Below are positions 28,087-37,671 of a stretch of DNA of 64,000 nucleotides, piece by piece (position 1 is the first letter of the stretch; each line of letters begins with the position of its first letter). A program made the translations under genes and the position numbers. The notes below the pieces were generated by a model. It was not told the origin of the DNA. It saw only the letters and a list, made by a program, of their open reading frames with translations, and ran no database searches. Source of the stretch: Cellvibrionaceae bacterium 1162T.S.0a.05 (GTDB lineage: Bacteria; Pseudomonadota; Gammaproteobacteria; Pseudomonadales; Cellvibrionaceae); the NCBI GenBank assembly GCA_000964245.1, contig LANB01000001.1, forward strand, positions 2,818,392-2,882,391, in the 5' to 3' direction.

Positions 28087-28407
28087 TTAGCCGCCGGCTA
28101 TTTTTACTGTGTGTCCTGCCTTTTCCAGAAAGGCAGCAATTTTATCGCGCTGATCACCTTGAATTTCGATGATACCGTTTTTTATTGCGCCACCCGTCCC
28201 ACAATGTTGCTTGAGTTGTTTCGCGAGGGCCTTGAGTTCTTTCTCCGGAAGATCCAGACCCTCTACTAATATCACACCGGCGCCTTTTCGGCCCTTGGTC
28301 TCTCGTTTGAGGCGAACAATACCATCGCCTTTGGTTGTGACTGCTGTTTTAGATGTTTCTTTAATACGGCCTTGATCGGTGGAGTAAACGAGTCGAGAGT
28401 TTTTCAT
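28087..28407 (-). CDS. yciH: SUI1/YciH family translation factor
   Basis: 106 residues from the ATG at 28407 (MKNSRLVYSTDQGRI); the frame is open further upstream but without family similarity. The eIF1/SUI1 core is clear: GIVRLKRETKGRKGAGVILV, then LKQHCGTGGAIKNGIIEIQG and a C-terminal LEKAGHTVKIAGG. The eukaryotic relative monitors start codons; the bacterial protein's role is less clear. Stand-alone gene, divergent from the potassium channel. Confidence 0.93.
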   Translation of the reverse strand: MKNSRLVYSTDQGRIKETSKTAVTTKGDGIVRLKRETKGRKGAGVILVEGLDLPEKELKALAKQLKQHCGTGGAIKNGIIEIQGDQRDKIAAFLEKAGHTVKIAGG

Positions 28408-28501
28408 AGCAATTGCCTTGGTTATTCTGGCTCCCGGTATTTGCAGGGGGTCGGGTTTTGTTGGGCTGTCGTGTATTATAACTCCACTTCGAGGGAGCAC
28501 C

Positions 28502-29326
28502 ATGAACAATCTAGAAAGGCAGCGTAAGGCCCACTTACACGAAATCATCTTTGGTACCGATACCCCGGCAGGCAAGCGTTTCGACCTGCTGTTGCTTGTG
28601 GCGATCGCCATCAGTGTAGGCGTGCTTTTTCTTGATTCCATCGAATCCATTAGCCGTGAATGGCACCTGTGGCTTTATGCCCTGGAATGGCTCTTTACCA
28701 TAATATTTACGGTTGAATATGCCTTGCGAATCTACATCTCGGAGCGCCCCTGGCAATACATTCGTAGCTTTTACGGTGTGATCGATCTGCTGTCAGTAAT
28801 TCCCAGTTATCTCGGGCTATTTATCGCGGGTGCGAACTATTTGTTGATTATTCGCTTACTGCGTGTTTTGAGGGTTTTCCGCGTACTCAAATTGGTGCGT
28901 TATCTCAGCGAAGCGAATGTGCTTTTGCGGTCGATACGAATGGCACGGCGAAAGATATTTGTTTTCTTTATCGCGGTGCTGGTCCTTTCCACTATTTTTG
29001 GTGCCATTATGTATGTGGTCGAAGGGCCGCAGCATGGGTTCAGCAGTATTCCCAAGAGCATTTACTGGACCATCGTGACGATCACGACCGTCGGTTATGG
29101 TGATATCACGCCACAAACGGTTTTGGGGCAAATCGTTGCTTCACTTGCGATGCTTACCGGCTATTCAATAATCGCCGTGCCAACAGGCATTCTGACAGCC
29201 GAGTTGCACAGTGAAATGGCACGCGAAAAGTTGGCGCGTGTGTGCCCTGCTTGTGATCGCGCCGGGCATGATACTGACGCCGTATATTGCAAATATTGCA
29301 GCGAAAAGTTTAAAAATAGCGCGTAA
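28502..29326 (+). CDS. Voltage-gated potassium channel-type ion transporter with C-terminal zinc ribbon
   Basis: 274 residues from the ATG at 28502 (CGAGGGAG upstream; a longer frame from 28418 lacks support). Six transmembrane segments are visible. S4 carries regularly spaced Arg (RLLRVLRVFRVLKLVRYL). The pore loop contains the potassium filter TVGYGD. The cytosolic tail ends in two Cys pairs, CPAC and CKYC, spaced like a zinc ribbon. It should conduct K+ across the inner membrane. What opens it is not evident from the sequence. Confidence 0.9.
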   Translation: MNNLERQRKAHLHEIIFGTDTPAGKRFDLLLLVAIAISVGVLFLDSIESISREWHLWLYALEWLFTIIFTVEYALRIYISERPWQYIRSFYGVIDLLSVIPSYLGLFIAGANYLLIIRLLRVLRVFRVLKLVRYLSEANVLLRSIRMARRKIFVFFIAVLVLSTIFGAIMYVVEGPQHGFSSIPKSIYWTIVTITTVGYGDITPQTVLGQIVASLAMLTGYSIIAVPTGILTAELHSEMAREKLARVCPACDRAGHDTDAVYCKYCSEKFKNSA

Positions 29327-29542
29327 CGTCCCGCCATTCGTGGGTATTCCGATTTGTTCTGACCAAATAAGAATGTATACATAGGTCTGTTCTATACTCA
29401 AGTTCTGGTATAGGTGGAAACTCACGGACTCAACAATAATTGCATTACGTCACTCGAATTTGAGTGAGGTATTTCTCGGACCAAGAGGCGAGAGTCAGAG
29501 CTTCCCCATGTTTCACCATTACAGTTTGGGAAAGTTGGAACT

Positions 29543-31702
29543 ATGTCGCCCGACGCGTTTCTGGCAGCCACGACAACATTTGCTGGGCCAACAATAAATA
29601 GCATAAAGGACAATACAGAAGTTCAGAGTCTTCTGGATTCGCTGCGTTCTGTAATTTTCTGTGTTGATAACAAACTCAATATTACTTTAGCCAATCAAAG
29701 CGCCAGGCAATGGCGAGACAGTATCCTTCTCGAAAAGCTTGAACATCTTCTTCATCTTTGGGAAGAGCCTGAACAATGCCGTGATTCTTTCTATAAAGTC
29801 CTCAAGAGCGGCCAGGCGATCATGGCGTCCAGAGAGAAGCTGGTCATAAGGGGCCGTAACCACTTTTACAGTTGCGACATTATTCCGGTACTCGAAGGGG
29901 GTAAACGCGCAACCGCAGTAATGTTTGTGCTGGACGATGTGAGTGACAGCGTAAACCGTGAAAAAAAGCTCGAAGAAAGCGAAGCGCGCTATCGGGCATT
30001 TATCAGTAACAGCACGGATGCCATTTGGCGCTATGATGTTTGCCCCCCCATTGATGTGCGTTTACCTCAGGACGAGCAAGTAGAACTGATTTTAAAGCGC
30101 GCCGAATTGCGTGAAGCCAACGAGAAAATGGCGCGCCTTTTTGGTGTCAGTAATTTACAAGCGCTTTTTGGAACGCCGCTGCATCGCAACGGCTCAATGA
30201 CGAGCAAAAGTGATATCGCAACTTTTGTTGAAAATAATTATCGTCTGGAAGACCTTGAATTTACCCGTATCGACTCTCATGGTCGCAAAGCCTACATGCA
30301 AAGTTCGGCAATCGGCATTGTCGAGAACGGGTTTCTTATTCGGGCCTGGGGTACTACGCGCGATGTTACCGAAAAAAAGCGTTATTTAAACCGTATGCAG
30401 TATCTGGCGGACCACGATCCGCTCACCTCTTTGCCAAATCGAAGTTTATTGTACCGTACTGTTGACGAGGCGATTTTAAATCGTAAATCCGATCGTAAAC
30501 TTGCGTTACTGTTGATAGACCTTGATCGTTTTAAGGAAATAAACGATACCCTCGGCCATCTCGCTGGCGACAAGGTGTTGAAGCAAATAGGCCCTCGCCT
30601 GGAAACGGAAATGGGCGATGTGCCAGGGTTAGTTGCGCGCTTGGGAGGCGATGAGTTTGCAATCTTCCTTTCCAATATTCGCAATGCCCCGCAAGCGGCA
30701 GTAATGGGGCACCGTTTTCTCGATGCGATAAGCCAGGTATTTGATTTGGAGGGGTATCACACTGAAATCAGCGCGAGCATTGGAGTAGCAATTTGTCCGG
30801 ATCAGGCAGAAAACACCAGTGAATTATTACGCTACGCCGACGTGGCGATGTACAACGCAAAAACCGGCTTAAAAGGTGTTGAAATTTATGATCCTAAACT
30901 CGACCCGAATTCTGCAAAACGTCTGGAATTAGTCAGTGCACTGGGCCGAGCAATCCGCGAAGACCAGTTTTATCTGGTTTTTCAACCGAAACTTGCGCTG
31001 CAATCCTATGAGCTTGAAGGCTTTGAGGCCTTGTTGCGTTGGAAACATCCGGAATTTGGCTATATTCCTCCCGGCGAATTTGTGCCCTTGGCAGAAAGTT
31101 CTAACCTCATTCATGCCATGACCATATGGGTAATGGAACAAACGGTAAAACAATGCGCACACTGGCTGAAAAAGGAATTGAAAATACGTATTGCCATGAA
31201 CTTGTCGCCACGAAATTTGCTGGATGAACGTATTGTTGAAGAACTCTCGCGTATGCTTAAACACTATGATGTTCCAGGCGATATGCTGGAAATGGAAATC
31301 ACCGAAAATATGTTGATGTCTGATCCAACGCGTGCGCGCATTGCCCTCGAAAAAATCAACTCGTTGGGTGTCCATTTGGCGATTGATGATTTTGGGACGG
31401 GCTATTCATCTTTGGCCTATCTAAAAAGGTTGCCGGTACAAACCCTGAAAATTGATGGCTCGTTTATTCAAGGAATGGAAGAAGACGAGCAGGACAAGAT
31501 TATTGTTAACTCGACCATTCAAATGGCTCACAGTCTCGGTTTGAAGGTCGTGGCTGAGTGTGTTGAGACGGAAGAAGTGTTCAATAAATTACGCGATCTT
31601 GGTTGTGACCTGGTACAAGGATATTACGTATCAAAACCGATGGACACTGACGAGGCCGCCGAATGGATGCTCAACCTCAAAAAAGCCGAGTCCAGCGACT
31701 GA
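29543..31702 (+). CDS. PAS-PAS-GGDEF-EAL cyclic-di-GMP signalling protein
   Basis: 719 residues, no transmembrane segment, so cytosolic. A first PAS (~25-130) and a second PAS/PAC (~140-275, ending WGTTRDVTEKKRY) precede a GGDEF domain starting DHDPLTSLPNR, with an intact GGDEF at 368-372. The EAL domain (EALLR at 495-499) keeps DDFGTGYSSLAYLKRLP and KIDGSFI, so both synthesis and hydrolysis of c-di-GMP are possible; direction cannot be told. No RxxD inhibitory site is obvious upstream of GGDEF. The long C-terminal EAL is complete. Convergent with the M48 peptidase gene. Confidence 0.95.
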   Translation: MSPDAFLAATTTFAGPTINSIKDNTEVQSLLDSLRSVIFCVDNKLNITLANQSARQWRDSILLEKLEHLLHLWEEPEQCRDSFYKVLKSGQAIMASREKLVIRGRNHFYSCDIIPVLEGGKRATAVMFVLDDVSDSVNREKKLEESEARYRAFISNSTDAIWRYDVCPPIDVRLPQDEQVELILKRAELREANEKMARLFGVSNLQALFGTPLHRNGSMTSKSDIATFVENNYRLEDLEFTRIDSHGRKAYMQSSAIGIVENGFLIRAWGTTRDVTEKKRYLNRMQYLADHDPLTSLPNRSLLYRTVDEAILNRKSDRKLALLLIDLDRFKEINDTLGHLAGDKVLKQIGPRLETEMGDVPGLVARLGGDEFAIFLSNIRNAPQAAVMGHRFLDAISQVFDLEGYHTEISASIGVAICPDQAENTSELLRYADVAMYNAKTGLKGVEIYDPKLDPNSAKRLELVSALGRAIREDQFYLVFQPKLALQSYELEGFEALLRWKHPEFGYIPPGEFVPLAESSNLIHAMTIWVMEQTVKQCAHWLKKELKIRIAMNLSPRNLLDERIVEELSRMLKHYDVPGDMLEMEITENMLMSDPTRARIALEKINSLGVHLAIDDFGTGYSSLAYLKRLPVQTLKIDGSFIQGMEEDEQDKIIVNSTIQMAHSLGLKVVAECVETEEVFNKLRDLGCDLVQGYYVSKPMDTDEAAEWMLNLKKAESSD

Positions 31703-31733
31703 AGGTGAGATTAAACTATCGGTCACAACGGAT

Positions 31734-33170
31734 TTAAATTTTTGCATCGCGCTGTAATTTGCGTACTTCTGCTAGCCGTTGCTCGACCTTTGCTTTCAGG
31801 TGGCGATCATTTTCTACGCGCTTTAAGGCGTTAACCAGTTGAATTTCCGCTTTTTGAAAAACACCGTTTAACACAAAGTATTCTGCTCGTGCCAGGTGCA
31901 CATCGAGAATGTTGCCGGCAAGCCCGTGAACTTCCGCCAGTAAATACCAGACATAGTCGTCTTTTGGTCGGCGAGTCACATGCACTTTTAATAGTTCTTC
32001 ACACTCCTTGTAGCGCGATGCTTTCATATAAATTTCTGCGAGCTTGACATTGAGTGCATGGTGAGTAGGGAAACTGCGAAGTTTATCAATTAATAACTTA
32101 ATTGCGGTGTCTGCATTGCCGCGCTCTGTTTCAACTTCGGCAAGGCCAATAATGTAATAAAGATTGTCGGCGTCGTAACGCAACAGTTGTTTAAATACAT
32201 CGCGAGCTTCATCGAGAGAGCGTTGCTTTGCCAGAGATAAGGCGAGGCCGTAATTGGCTATTTCATTAAAATCCTCGCGTGAGGCAATGATGTCTTTGTA
32301 AGTGCGTTCGGCTTCACGATAATTTTTTACATGAAGCAATTCTGCTCGCGTTTTTACCAGCTTGTATTCCACGTTGGGGGCATAATATTTTTTCTGGTGT
32401 TGTTGCGCGCGCAGTTTGGAATCGGCAATACGCGACTCCGTGACCGGGTGCGTAAGTAAAAATTCCGGCGGGCGACGATAGTAACGCGTGGCGCTCAACA
32501 TTTGTTCGAACATGTCGGGCATCGCATAGGGGTCCATTTGTGCCCGGATCATGGTTTCCATGCCAATACGATCAGCTTCTGCTTCCATATAACGGCTAAA
32601 GCGCAGCTGTGCATCAATTGCGGCAGCTTGGGTGGCGGAAATGGCAGCGATACCGGCATCGCCATCCGTTGTTGCCGCGATTGCAATACTGGCGAGCATG
32701 GCCGCTAAATAACCGACTTGATTTTTTTGTTGTTCCTGAACTTTTCGTGCGTAGTGGCGCTGACTTAAGTGCGCCAATTCGTGTGCGACGACGGAAGAAA
32801 ATTGTTGCTCGTCTTGCGCGAAGCGAAACAAGCCCGTATTAATACCAATGATGCCGCCTGGAACAGCGAATGCGTTTAGTGTGGGGTTCTCAACCACGAG
32901 TATATCGAGACGTAAATCGCGCAGGTCACTGAACGTTGCGAGTCGTGTTACCAGTTGCTCGACATAGGCCTGAATAAACGGGTCAGTGGAAGTCGGGACT
33001 TGTGCCCGGTAAGCCATCAACCAGTTTTGCCCTAATTCATATTCCTTGGCGGGTGTGATCAGTCCACCGCTGGCATCCCCCAGGTCGGGCAAAACCAGGT
33101 CTGCGGCGTAGTTGGTGTGTGTCACACTCAACAGCCCAACAAGCACAATGGACAGCAATTTAATTCTCAT
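31734..33170 (-). CDS. bepA: M48 family periplasmic metalloprotease with TPR repeats (BepA-like)
   Basis: 478 residues, with an N-terminal signal segment (LLSIVLVGLLSVTHTNYA). Zinc motif HELAH is at 130-134, with the third ligand in EAEADRIGME. FAVPGGIIGINTGL precedes it. From residue ~280 on there are TPR-like helical repeats. BepA in E. coli assists LptD folding or degrades stalled LptD, acting with BAM. The neighbouring tusA-perM order is shared with pseudomonads, supporting orthology. Confidence 0.92.
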   Translation of the reverse strand: MRIKLLSIVLVGLLSVTHTNYAADLVLPDLGDASGGLITPAKEYELGQNWLMAYRAQVPTSTDPFIQAYVEQLVTRLATFSDLRDLRLDILVVENPTLNAFAVPGGIIGINTGLFRFAQDEQQFSSVVAHELAHLSQRHYARKVQEQQKNQVGYLAAMLASIAIAATTDGDAGIAAISATQAAAIDAQLRFSRYMEAEADRIGMETMIRAQMDPYAMPDMFEQMLSATRYYRRPPEFLLTHPVTESRIADSKLRAQQHQKKYYAPNVEYKLVKTRAELLHVKNYREAERTYKDIIASREDFNEIANYGLALSLAKQRSLDEARDVFKQLLRYDADNLYYIIGLAEVETERGNADTAIKLLIDKLRSFPTHHALNVKLAEIYMKASRYKECEELLKVHVTRRPKDDYVWYLLAEVHGLAGNILDVHLARAEYFVLNGVFQKAEIQLVNALKRVENDRHLKAKVEQRLAEVRKLQRDAKI

Positions 33171-33299
33171 AACACTCGGTTTCCAGGTATTCCCGGGTAT
33201 GCACCACAGGGTGCGTGCGCGGGTATCGCAAATTTTTAAGCAAGTTCGACCCTTGGACGTGTAAAATGCCAGGCTGGTTCAATTCCCATAAGCAAAAAA

Positions 33300-33548
33300 A
33301 TGCAAGAAGCCAGCAATTGTACACCCAAAGTCGTGGATGCACGTGGTTTGGCCTGTCCCATGCCGCTGTTGAAAGCCAAGCAGGCATTGAGTAAGGCGGC
33401 AGCGGGCGAACAGGTCCGGGTACTGGCAACAGACCCCGGTTCCGTGAAGGACATCCGCAGCTTCATTCAGCTATCCTCTCATAAACTCCTTGAATTTAAC
33501 GAAGTCGAAAACCACTACGTTTACCTGCTGGAAAAAGGGGCCCGGTAA
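33300..33548 (+). CDS. tusA: TusA family sulfurtransferase
   Basis: 82 residues. KVVDARGLACPMPLLKAKQA carries the CPxP motif with the persulfide-carrying Cys19. The beta-alpha-beta-alpha-beta fold is completed by VRVLATDPGSVKDI. TusA-like proteins relay sulfur, for example for tRNA thiolation. The gene is 3 bp before the PerM-like transporter and divergent from bepA. ATG start. Confidence 0.92.
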   Translation: MQEASNCTPKVVDARGLACPMPLLKAKQALSKAAAGEQVRVLATDPGSVKDIRSFIQLSSHKLLEFNEVENHYVYLLEKGAR

Positions 33549-33551
33549 CGC

Positions 33552-34628
33552 ATGATTAATATCTTTCAGCGCTGGATGGAGCGCTACTTTGCAGATGAAG
33601 AAGCCGTACTGGTACTGGTGATCCTCATTGCCGGATTGGCGGTAGTGATCACTCTCGGCGTGGTGCTGGCGCCGATGATTGCGGCCATTATTATTGCGTT
33701 TTTGATGCAGGGTATGGTCGCGCGTTTAAAGAGTTGGGGTATTTCTCATCTGGTTGCCGTGAGCTGCGCCTTTCTTGTGCTCGCGGGTGGTATGGCCGTG
33801 AGCTTACTGTGGATTATGCCGGCCTTGTGGAAGCAGATGACGACACTGGTGACCGAAACGCCGCGTATGCTTAAGGAAGGCCAGGATTTGCTCCTGCTGT
33901 TGCCCCAAAAATACCCCACGTTGATTACCGAGGAGCAGGTACGCGAACTGATAGCGAGTTTGCGTGCTGACGTCGGTCAATGGGGGCAAAACGTTGTCTC
34001 CTTCTCGTTAGCGCAGATCCCCGTGTTGCTCGGGATTCTCATTTACCTTGTGCTGGTGCCAATTCTGGTCTTCTTCTTTCTGAAAGATGCGGAATCGATG
34101 ATGGGGTGGCTCTCCGGTGTGTTACCTCGCGAACGCCCCGTGATGCGCCAAATCTGGCGGGAAATGAACCAGCAGATTGCGAACTATGTGCGCGGAAAGG
34201 TGATTGAAATTGTGATCGTAGCGGGTGTGACCAGTGTCACTTTCAGCTTTCTGGACCTGCGTTATGCCCTGTTACTCGGCATACTGGTGGGCTTCTCTGT
34301 TCTGATTCCCTATATTGGTGCCGCCGTGGTGACCTTGCCGGTGGCATTGATCGCTTTTTTCCAGTGGGGTTGGAGCAGTGAATTTGCCTACGTATTAGTG
34401 GCTTACGCCATTATTCAAGCCCTCGATGGCAACGCTCTGGTGCCATTATTGTTCTCGGAAGCCGTCAAAATGCACCCGGTTGTCATTATTCTTGCAGTGC
34501 TTGTGTTTGGTGGGCTCTGGGGCTTTTGGGGCGTCTTTTTTGCGATTCCTCTGGCGACTCTTGTGAAAGCCATCATCAATGCCTGGCCCACACGTAGCAA
34601 AGTTGAGATGAGCGACGCGGCGCTCTAA
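33552..34628 (+). CDS. AI-2E/PerM family transporter
   Basis: 358 residues with about 8 hydrophobic segments. Family marks: LAPMIAAIIIAFLMQGMVARL in the first pair of helices, VFFFLKDAESMMGWL in the middle, and the C-terminal GILVGFSVLIPYIGAAVV and VLVFGGLWGFWGVFFAIPLA. Some relatives export the quorum signal AI-2 or act as ion antiporters; substrate unassigned here. Co-transcribed with tusA. Confidence 0.92.
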   Translation: MINIFQRWMERYFADEEAVLVLVILIAGLAVVITLGVVLAPMIAAIIIAFLMQGMVARLKSWGISHLVAVSCAFLVLAGGMAVSLLWIMPALWKQMTTLVTETPRMLKEGQDLLLLLPQKYPTLITEEQVRELIASLRADVGQWGQNVVSFSLAQIPVLLGILIYLVLVPILVFFFLKDAESMMGWLSGVLPRERPVMRQIWREMNQQIANYVRGKVIEIVIVAGVTSVTFSFLDLRYALLLGILVGFSVLIPYIGAAVVTLPVALIAFFQWGWSSEFAYVLVAYAIIQALDGNALVPLLFSEAVKMHPVVIILAVLVFGGLWGFWGVFFAIPLATLVKAIINAWPTRSKVEMSDAAL

Positions 34629-35002
34629 TAATTCCATAAAACTCAAGCACTTATCACCTTAGAGCGGTACATTAACTAAGCGGCATAAGTGCATGAAAAG
34701 TGGAAATATTCAGGCCACCTGTGTAGAATCAGCGCACTTTGTGGCCCCCACAAGGGGGTTGTGCTCATTGTTAACTGGCTGGTTGACGGCCTGATATTCA
34801 AGCCATGAGCAGTCGAAAACGCGAATGCTTTTCCGCCAAAGTACATGCCTAAAAGCAGGCAATACGGTTAAAGCGCTATTGCTTTCGCTACACTCAACGA
34901 AGTGGAACAACTATAAGACGATGCATCGTAATCCGATGTAAGCGTTTGGAATTTTTGTGACCGATTCGCTGTATACCCACAGCGGCATTAAGGAGGCTTT
35001 TA
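34629..35002. other. Intergenic region upstream of aceE
   Basis: 374 bp without a gene. It contains an imperfect stem-loop at 34647-34692 (GCACTTAT...ATAAGTGC, with nested CTTAG/CTAAG) with no U-run, a G/C hairpin (CCCCC-ACAA-GGGGG, 34745-34758), a -10-like TATAAG at 34912, and a perfect 12-bp palindrome ACGATGCATCGT at 34918-34929, just where a repressor of aceEF could bind. A strong AAGGAGG Shine-Dalgarno precedes aceE. Confidence 0.45.
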
Positions 35003-37657
35003 ATGCACGAGGATATAGATACTCTTGAGACCCAAGAGTGGCTGGAGGCTCTGGAATCCGTTATTCGTCATGGAGGCGCAGATCGTGCGTCTTACTTGCT
35101 TATTGCATTGGCGAAAGCGGCAACTCAAGCTGGAGTGCGCTTGCCCTCCGCGATCACGACGCCTTACATCAACACCATCCCCCCTAACGAAGAAAAGCGC
35201 ATTCCAGGTGATCAACACCTTGAACGTCGTATTCGCAGCATTATTCGCTGGAATGCGATGGCAATGGTTATGCGTGCCAACGACAACAATGAAGGGCTGG
35301 GTGGCCATATTGCTTCTTTCTCTTCTTCCGCCACGCTATACGAAGTCGGCTTTAACCACTTTTTCCGTGGCGATGAGGGTGAACAACGCGGCGACCTGGT
35401 TTACTTCCAGGGCCATATATCACCCGGTATTTATGCGCGCTCCTTCCTGGAGGGCCGCCTCACTGAAGAACATCTGGACAACTTCCGCCGCGAAGTCGAT
35501 GGCAAGGGCTTGTCCTCCTATCCTCACCCCTGGTTGATGCCGGAATACTGGCAATTCCCCACGGTTTCCATGGGTCTGGGGCCTTTACAGGCAATCTATC
35601 AGGCCAACTTTATGCGCTATATGAGCGCGCGTGGTTTGTGTCCGCGCGGCGACCGCAAGGTGTGGGCTTTCCTGGGCGACGGTGAATGTGATGAGCCGGA
35701 AACCCTGGGTGCAATTTCACTCGCGGGCCGTGAGCAACTGGAAAACCTGATTTTCGTTATCAACTGTAACCTCCAGCGTTTGGACGGTCCGGTGCGCGGT
35801 AACGGCAAAATTATTCAGGAACTCGAAGGAATATTCCGCGGTGCGGGTTGGAATGTGATTAAAGTCGTTTGGGGCGGCAAGTGGGATCCGCTGCTTGAAG
35901 CTGACAAATCCGGCAAGCTTGTTCAGGTTATGAATGAAGTTGTCGACGGTGAATTACAAAACTTTAAAGCCAACGGCGGTAAATACACACGCGACCATTT
36001 CTTTGGTAAGTATCCAGAAACCGCAAAGCTTGTTGAGAATATGACGGATGAGGAAATTTATCATCTCAATCGCGGGGGCCACGACGCACAAAAAGTCTAC
36101 GCGGCATATGCCGAAGCGTATGCGCACAAGGGTCAACCCACTGTCATTCTTGCGCAAACCGTTAAAGGTTATGCAATGGGCGATTCCGGTGAGTCTGCGA
36201 ATAAAACGCACTCGGTTAAAAAACTGGATATCGACAGTCTTAAACAATTCCGCGATCGTTTTGGTATTCCTGTTTCTGATGAAGAACTCAAAAAAGTGCC
36301 GTACTACCGTCCCGCGCCAGATGCGCCGGAAATGGTGTACATGCACGAACGTCGTAAAAACCTGAAGGGTTATTTACCTTCACGTGTGGCTGATTTTGAG
36401 CCCTTGAACATTCCTTCACTGGATACCTTTAAAGCCTTGTTGAAATCAACCGGCGAGCGCGAAATTTCTACCACAATGGCTTTTGTTCGGTACTTGTCGA
36501 CTCTCGTGAAGGATAAGAGCATGGGCGCACAAGTTGTGCCCATCGTGCCTGATGAAGCGCGTACTTTTGGTATGGAAGGGATGTTCCGTCAGTTGGGAAT
36601 TTATTCCTCCGCGGGCCAGCGTTATACCCCGCACGATCACGACCAGATCATGTACTACAAAGAAGACAAAAAAGGCCAGATCCTGGAAGAGGGGATTAAC
36701 GAGGCCGGTGCAATGTCTGCATGGATTTCAGCGGCCACAGCTTACAGCACCTACCGTGTGCCGATGATTCCTTTCTACATTTACTATTCCATGTTTGGCT
36801 TCCAGCGAATTGGTGACCTGGCATGGTTGGCGGGTGATATACAGGCGCGCGGCTTCCTCATTGGTGCGACTTCCGGTCGAACCACGTTGAATGGCGAAGG
36901 CTTGCAGCACCAGGATGGTCACAGTCATATCGTTGCGCATACCATTCCGAATTGCCGTTCATACGATCCAACCTATGCGTTTGAATTGGCAGTGATCATT
37001 AGCGATGGTTTACAGCGTATGTATGTAGACAAGGAAAATTGCTTCTACTACATCTCAACCATGAACGAGAACTATCAGCACCCGGATATGCCGGAGGGTG
37101 CGGAAGAGGGCATCATCAAAGGTATTTACCAGCTTAAGGCCGGTAAAAAATCTGCGAAGAAAAAACGTGTTCAGTTGATGGGTGCCGGTTCCATTCTGCG
37201 TGAAGTGGAAGCAGCAGCAGATTTGCTGCGCGATGATTGGGGTATCGAATCTGACATCTGGAGTGTGACCAGTGTAAACGAACTGGCCCGCGAAGGTCAG
37301 AAGACGGACCGCTGGAATTTAATGAATCCGGATAAAAAACCACGCAAGGCCTGGTTGACCCAGCAGCTTGAAAAAGCAGATGGCCCCTTCGTGATTTCGA
37401 CGGATTACATCAAGAGCTACGCTGAACAATTACGTGCTTACATTCCAGGAACCTATTCAGTATTGGGTACAGACGGTTTTGGCCGCTCGGATACGCGCAG
37501 TAAATTGCGCGAATTTTTCGAAGTTGATCGTTACTACGTCACGCTCGCCGCACTTAAAGCGCTTGCAGATGATGGCAATATCGAAGCAACTGAAGTGACC
37601 AAGGCGATGAAGAAGTACGGCATCAAGTCCGACAAAATTGATCCCACTACCGTGTAA
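35003..37657 (+). CDS. aceE: Pyruvate dehydrogenase E1 component (homodimeric)
   Basis: 884 residues, the size of the AceE homodimeric E1. It decarboxylates pyruvate with thiamine diphosphate and acetylates the lipoyl groups of AceF. The TPP motif starts GDGECDEPETLGAISLA and ends at INCNLQRLDGPVRG; SGRTTLNGEGLQHQDGHSH is the catalytic-loop histidine region. The catalytic C-terminus is complete. aceF follows 14 bp downstream. A good AAGGAGG site is present. No lpd (E3) gene is in the window. Confidence 0.98.
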   Translation: MHEDIDTLETQEWLEALESVIRHGGADRASYLLIALAKAATQAGVRLPSAITTPYINTIPPNEEKRIPGDQHLERRIRSIIRWNAMAMVMRANDNNEGLGGHIASFSSSATLYEVGFNHFFRGDEGEQRGDLVYFQGHISPGIYARSFLEGRLTEEHLDNFRREVDGKGLSSYPHPWLMPEYWQFPTVSMGLGPLQAIYQANFMRYMSARGLCPRGDRKVWAFLGDGECDEPETLGAISLAGREQLENLIFVINCNLQRLDGPVRGNGKIIQELEGIFRGAGWNVIKVVWGGKWDPLLEADKSGKLVQVMNEVVDGELQNFKANGGKYTRDHFFGKYPETAKLVENMTDEEIYHLNRGGHDAQKVYAAYAEAYAHKGQPTVILAQTVKGYAMGDSGESANKTHSVKKLDIDSLKQFRDRFGIPVSDEELKKVPYYRPAPDAPEMVYMHERRKNLKGYLPSRVADFEPLNIPSLDTFKALLKSTGEREISTTMAFVRYLSTLVKDKSMGAQVVPIVPDEARTFGMEGMFRQLGIYSSAGQRYTPHDHDQIMYYKEDKKGQILEEGINEAGAMSAWISAATAYSTYRVPMIPFYIYYSMFGFQRIGDLAWLAGDIQARGFLIGATSGRTTLNGEGLQHQDGHSHIVAHTIPNCRSYDPTYAFELAVIISDGLQRMYVDKENCFYYISTMNENYQHPDMPEGAEEGIIKGIYQLKAGKKSAKKKRVQLMGAGSILREVEAAADLLRDDWGIESDIWSVTSVNELAREGQKTDRWNLMNPDKKPRKAWLTQQLEKADGPFVISTDYIKSYAEQLRAYIPGTYSVLGTDGFGRSDTRSKLREFFEVDRYYVTLAALKALADDGNIEATEVTKAMKKYGIKSDKIDPTTV

Positions 37658-37671
37658 AGGAGAGTTGTAAC

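Noticed and set aside
34647-34692. Terminator after the PerM-like gene
   Set aside because: A nested stem-loop is present but no U tract follows, and the loop is long and imperfect.
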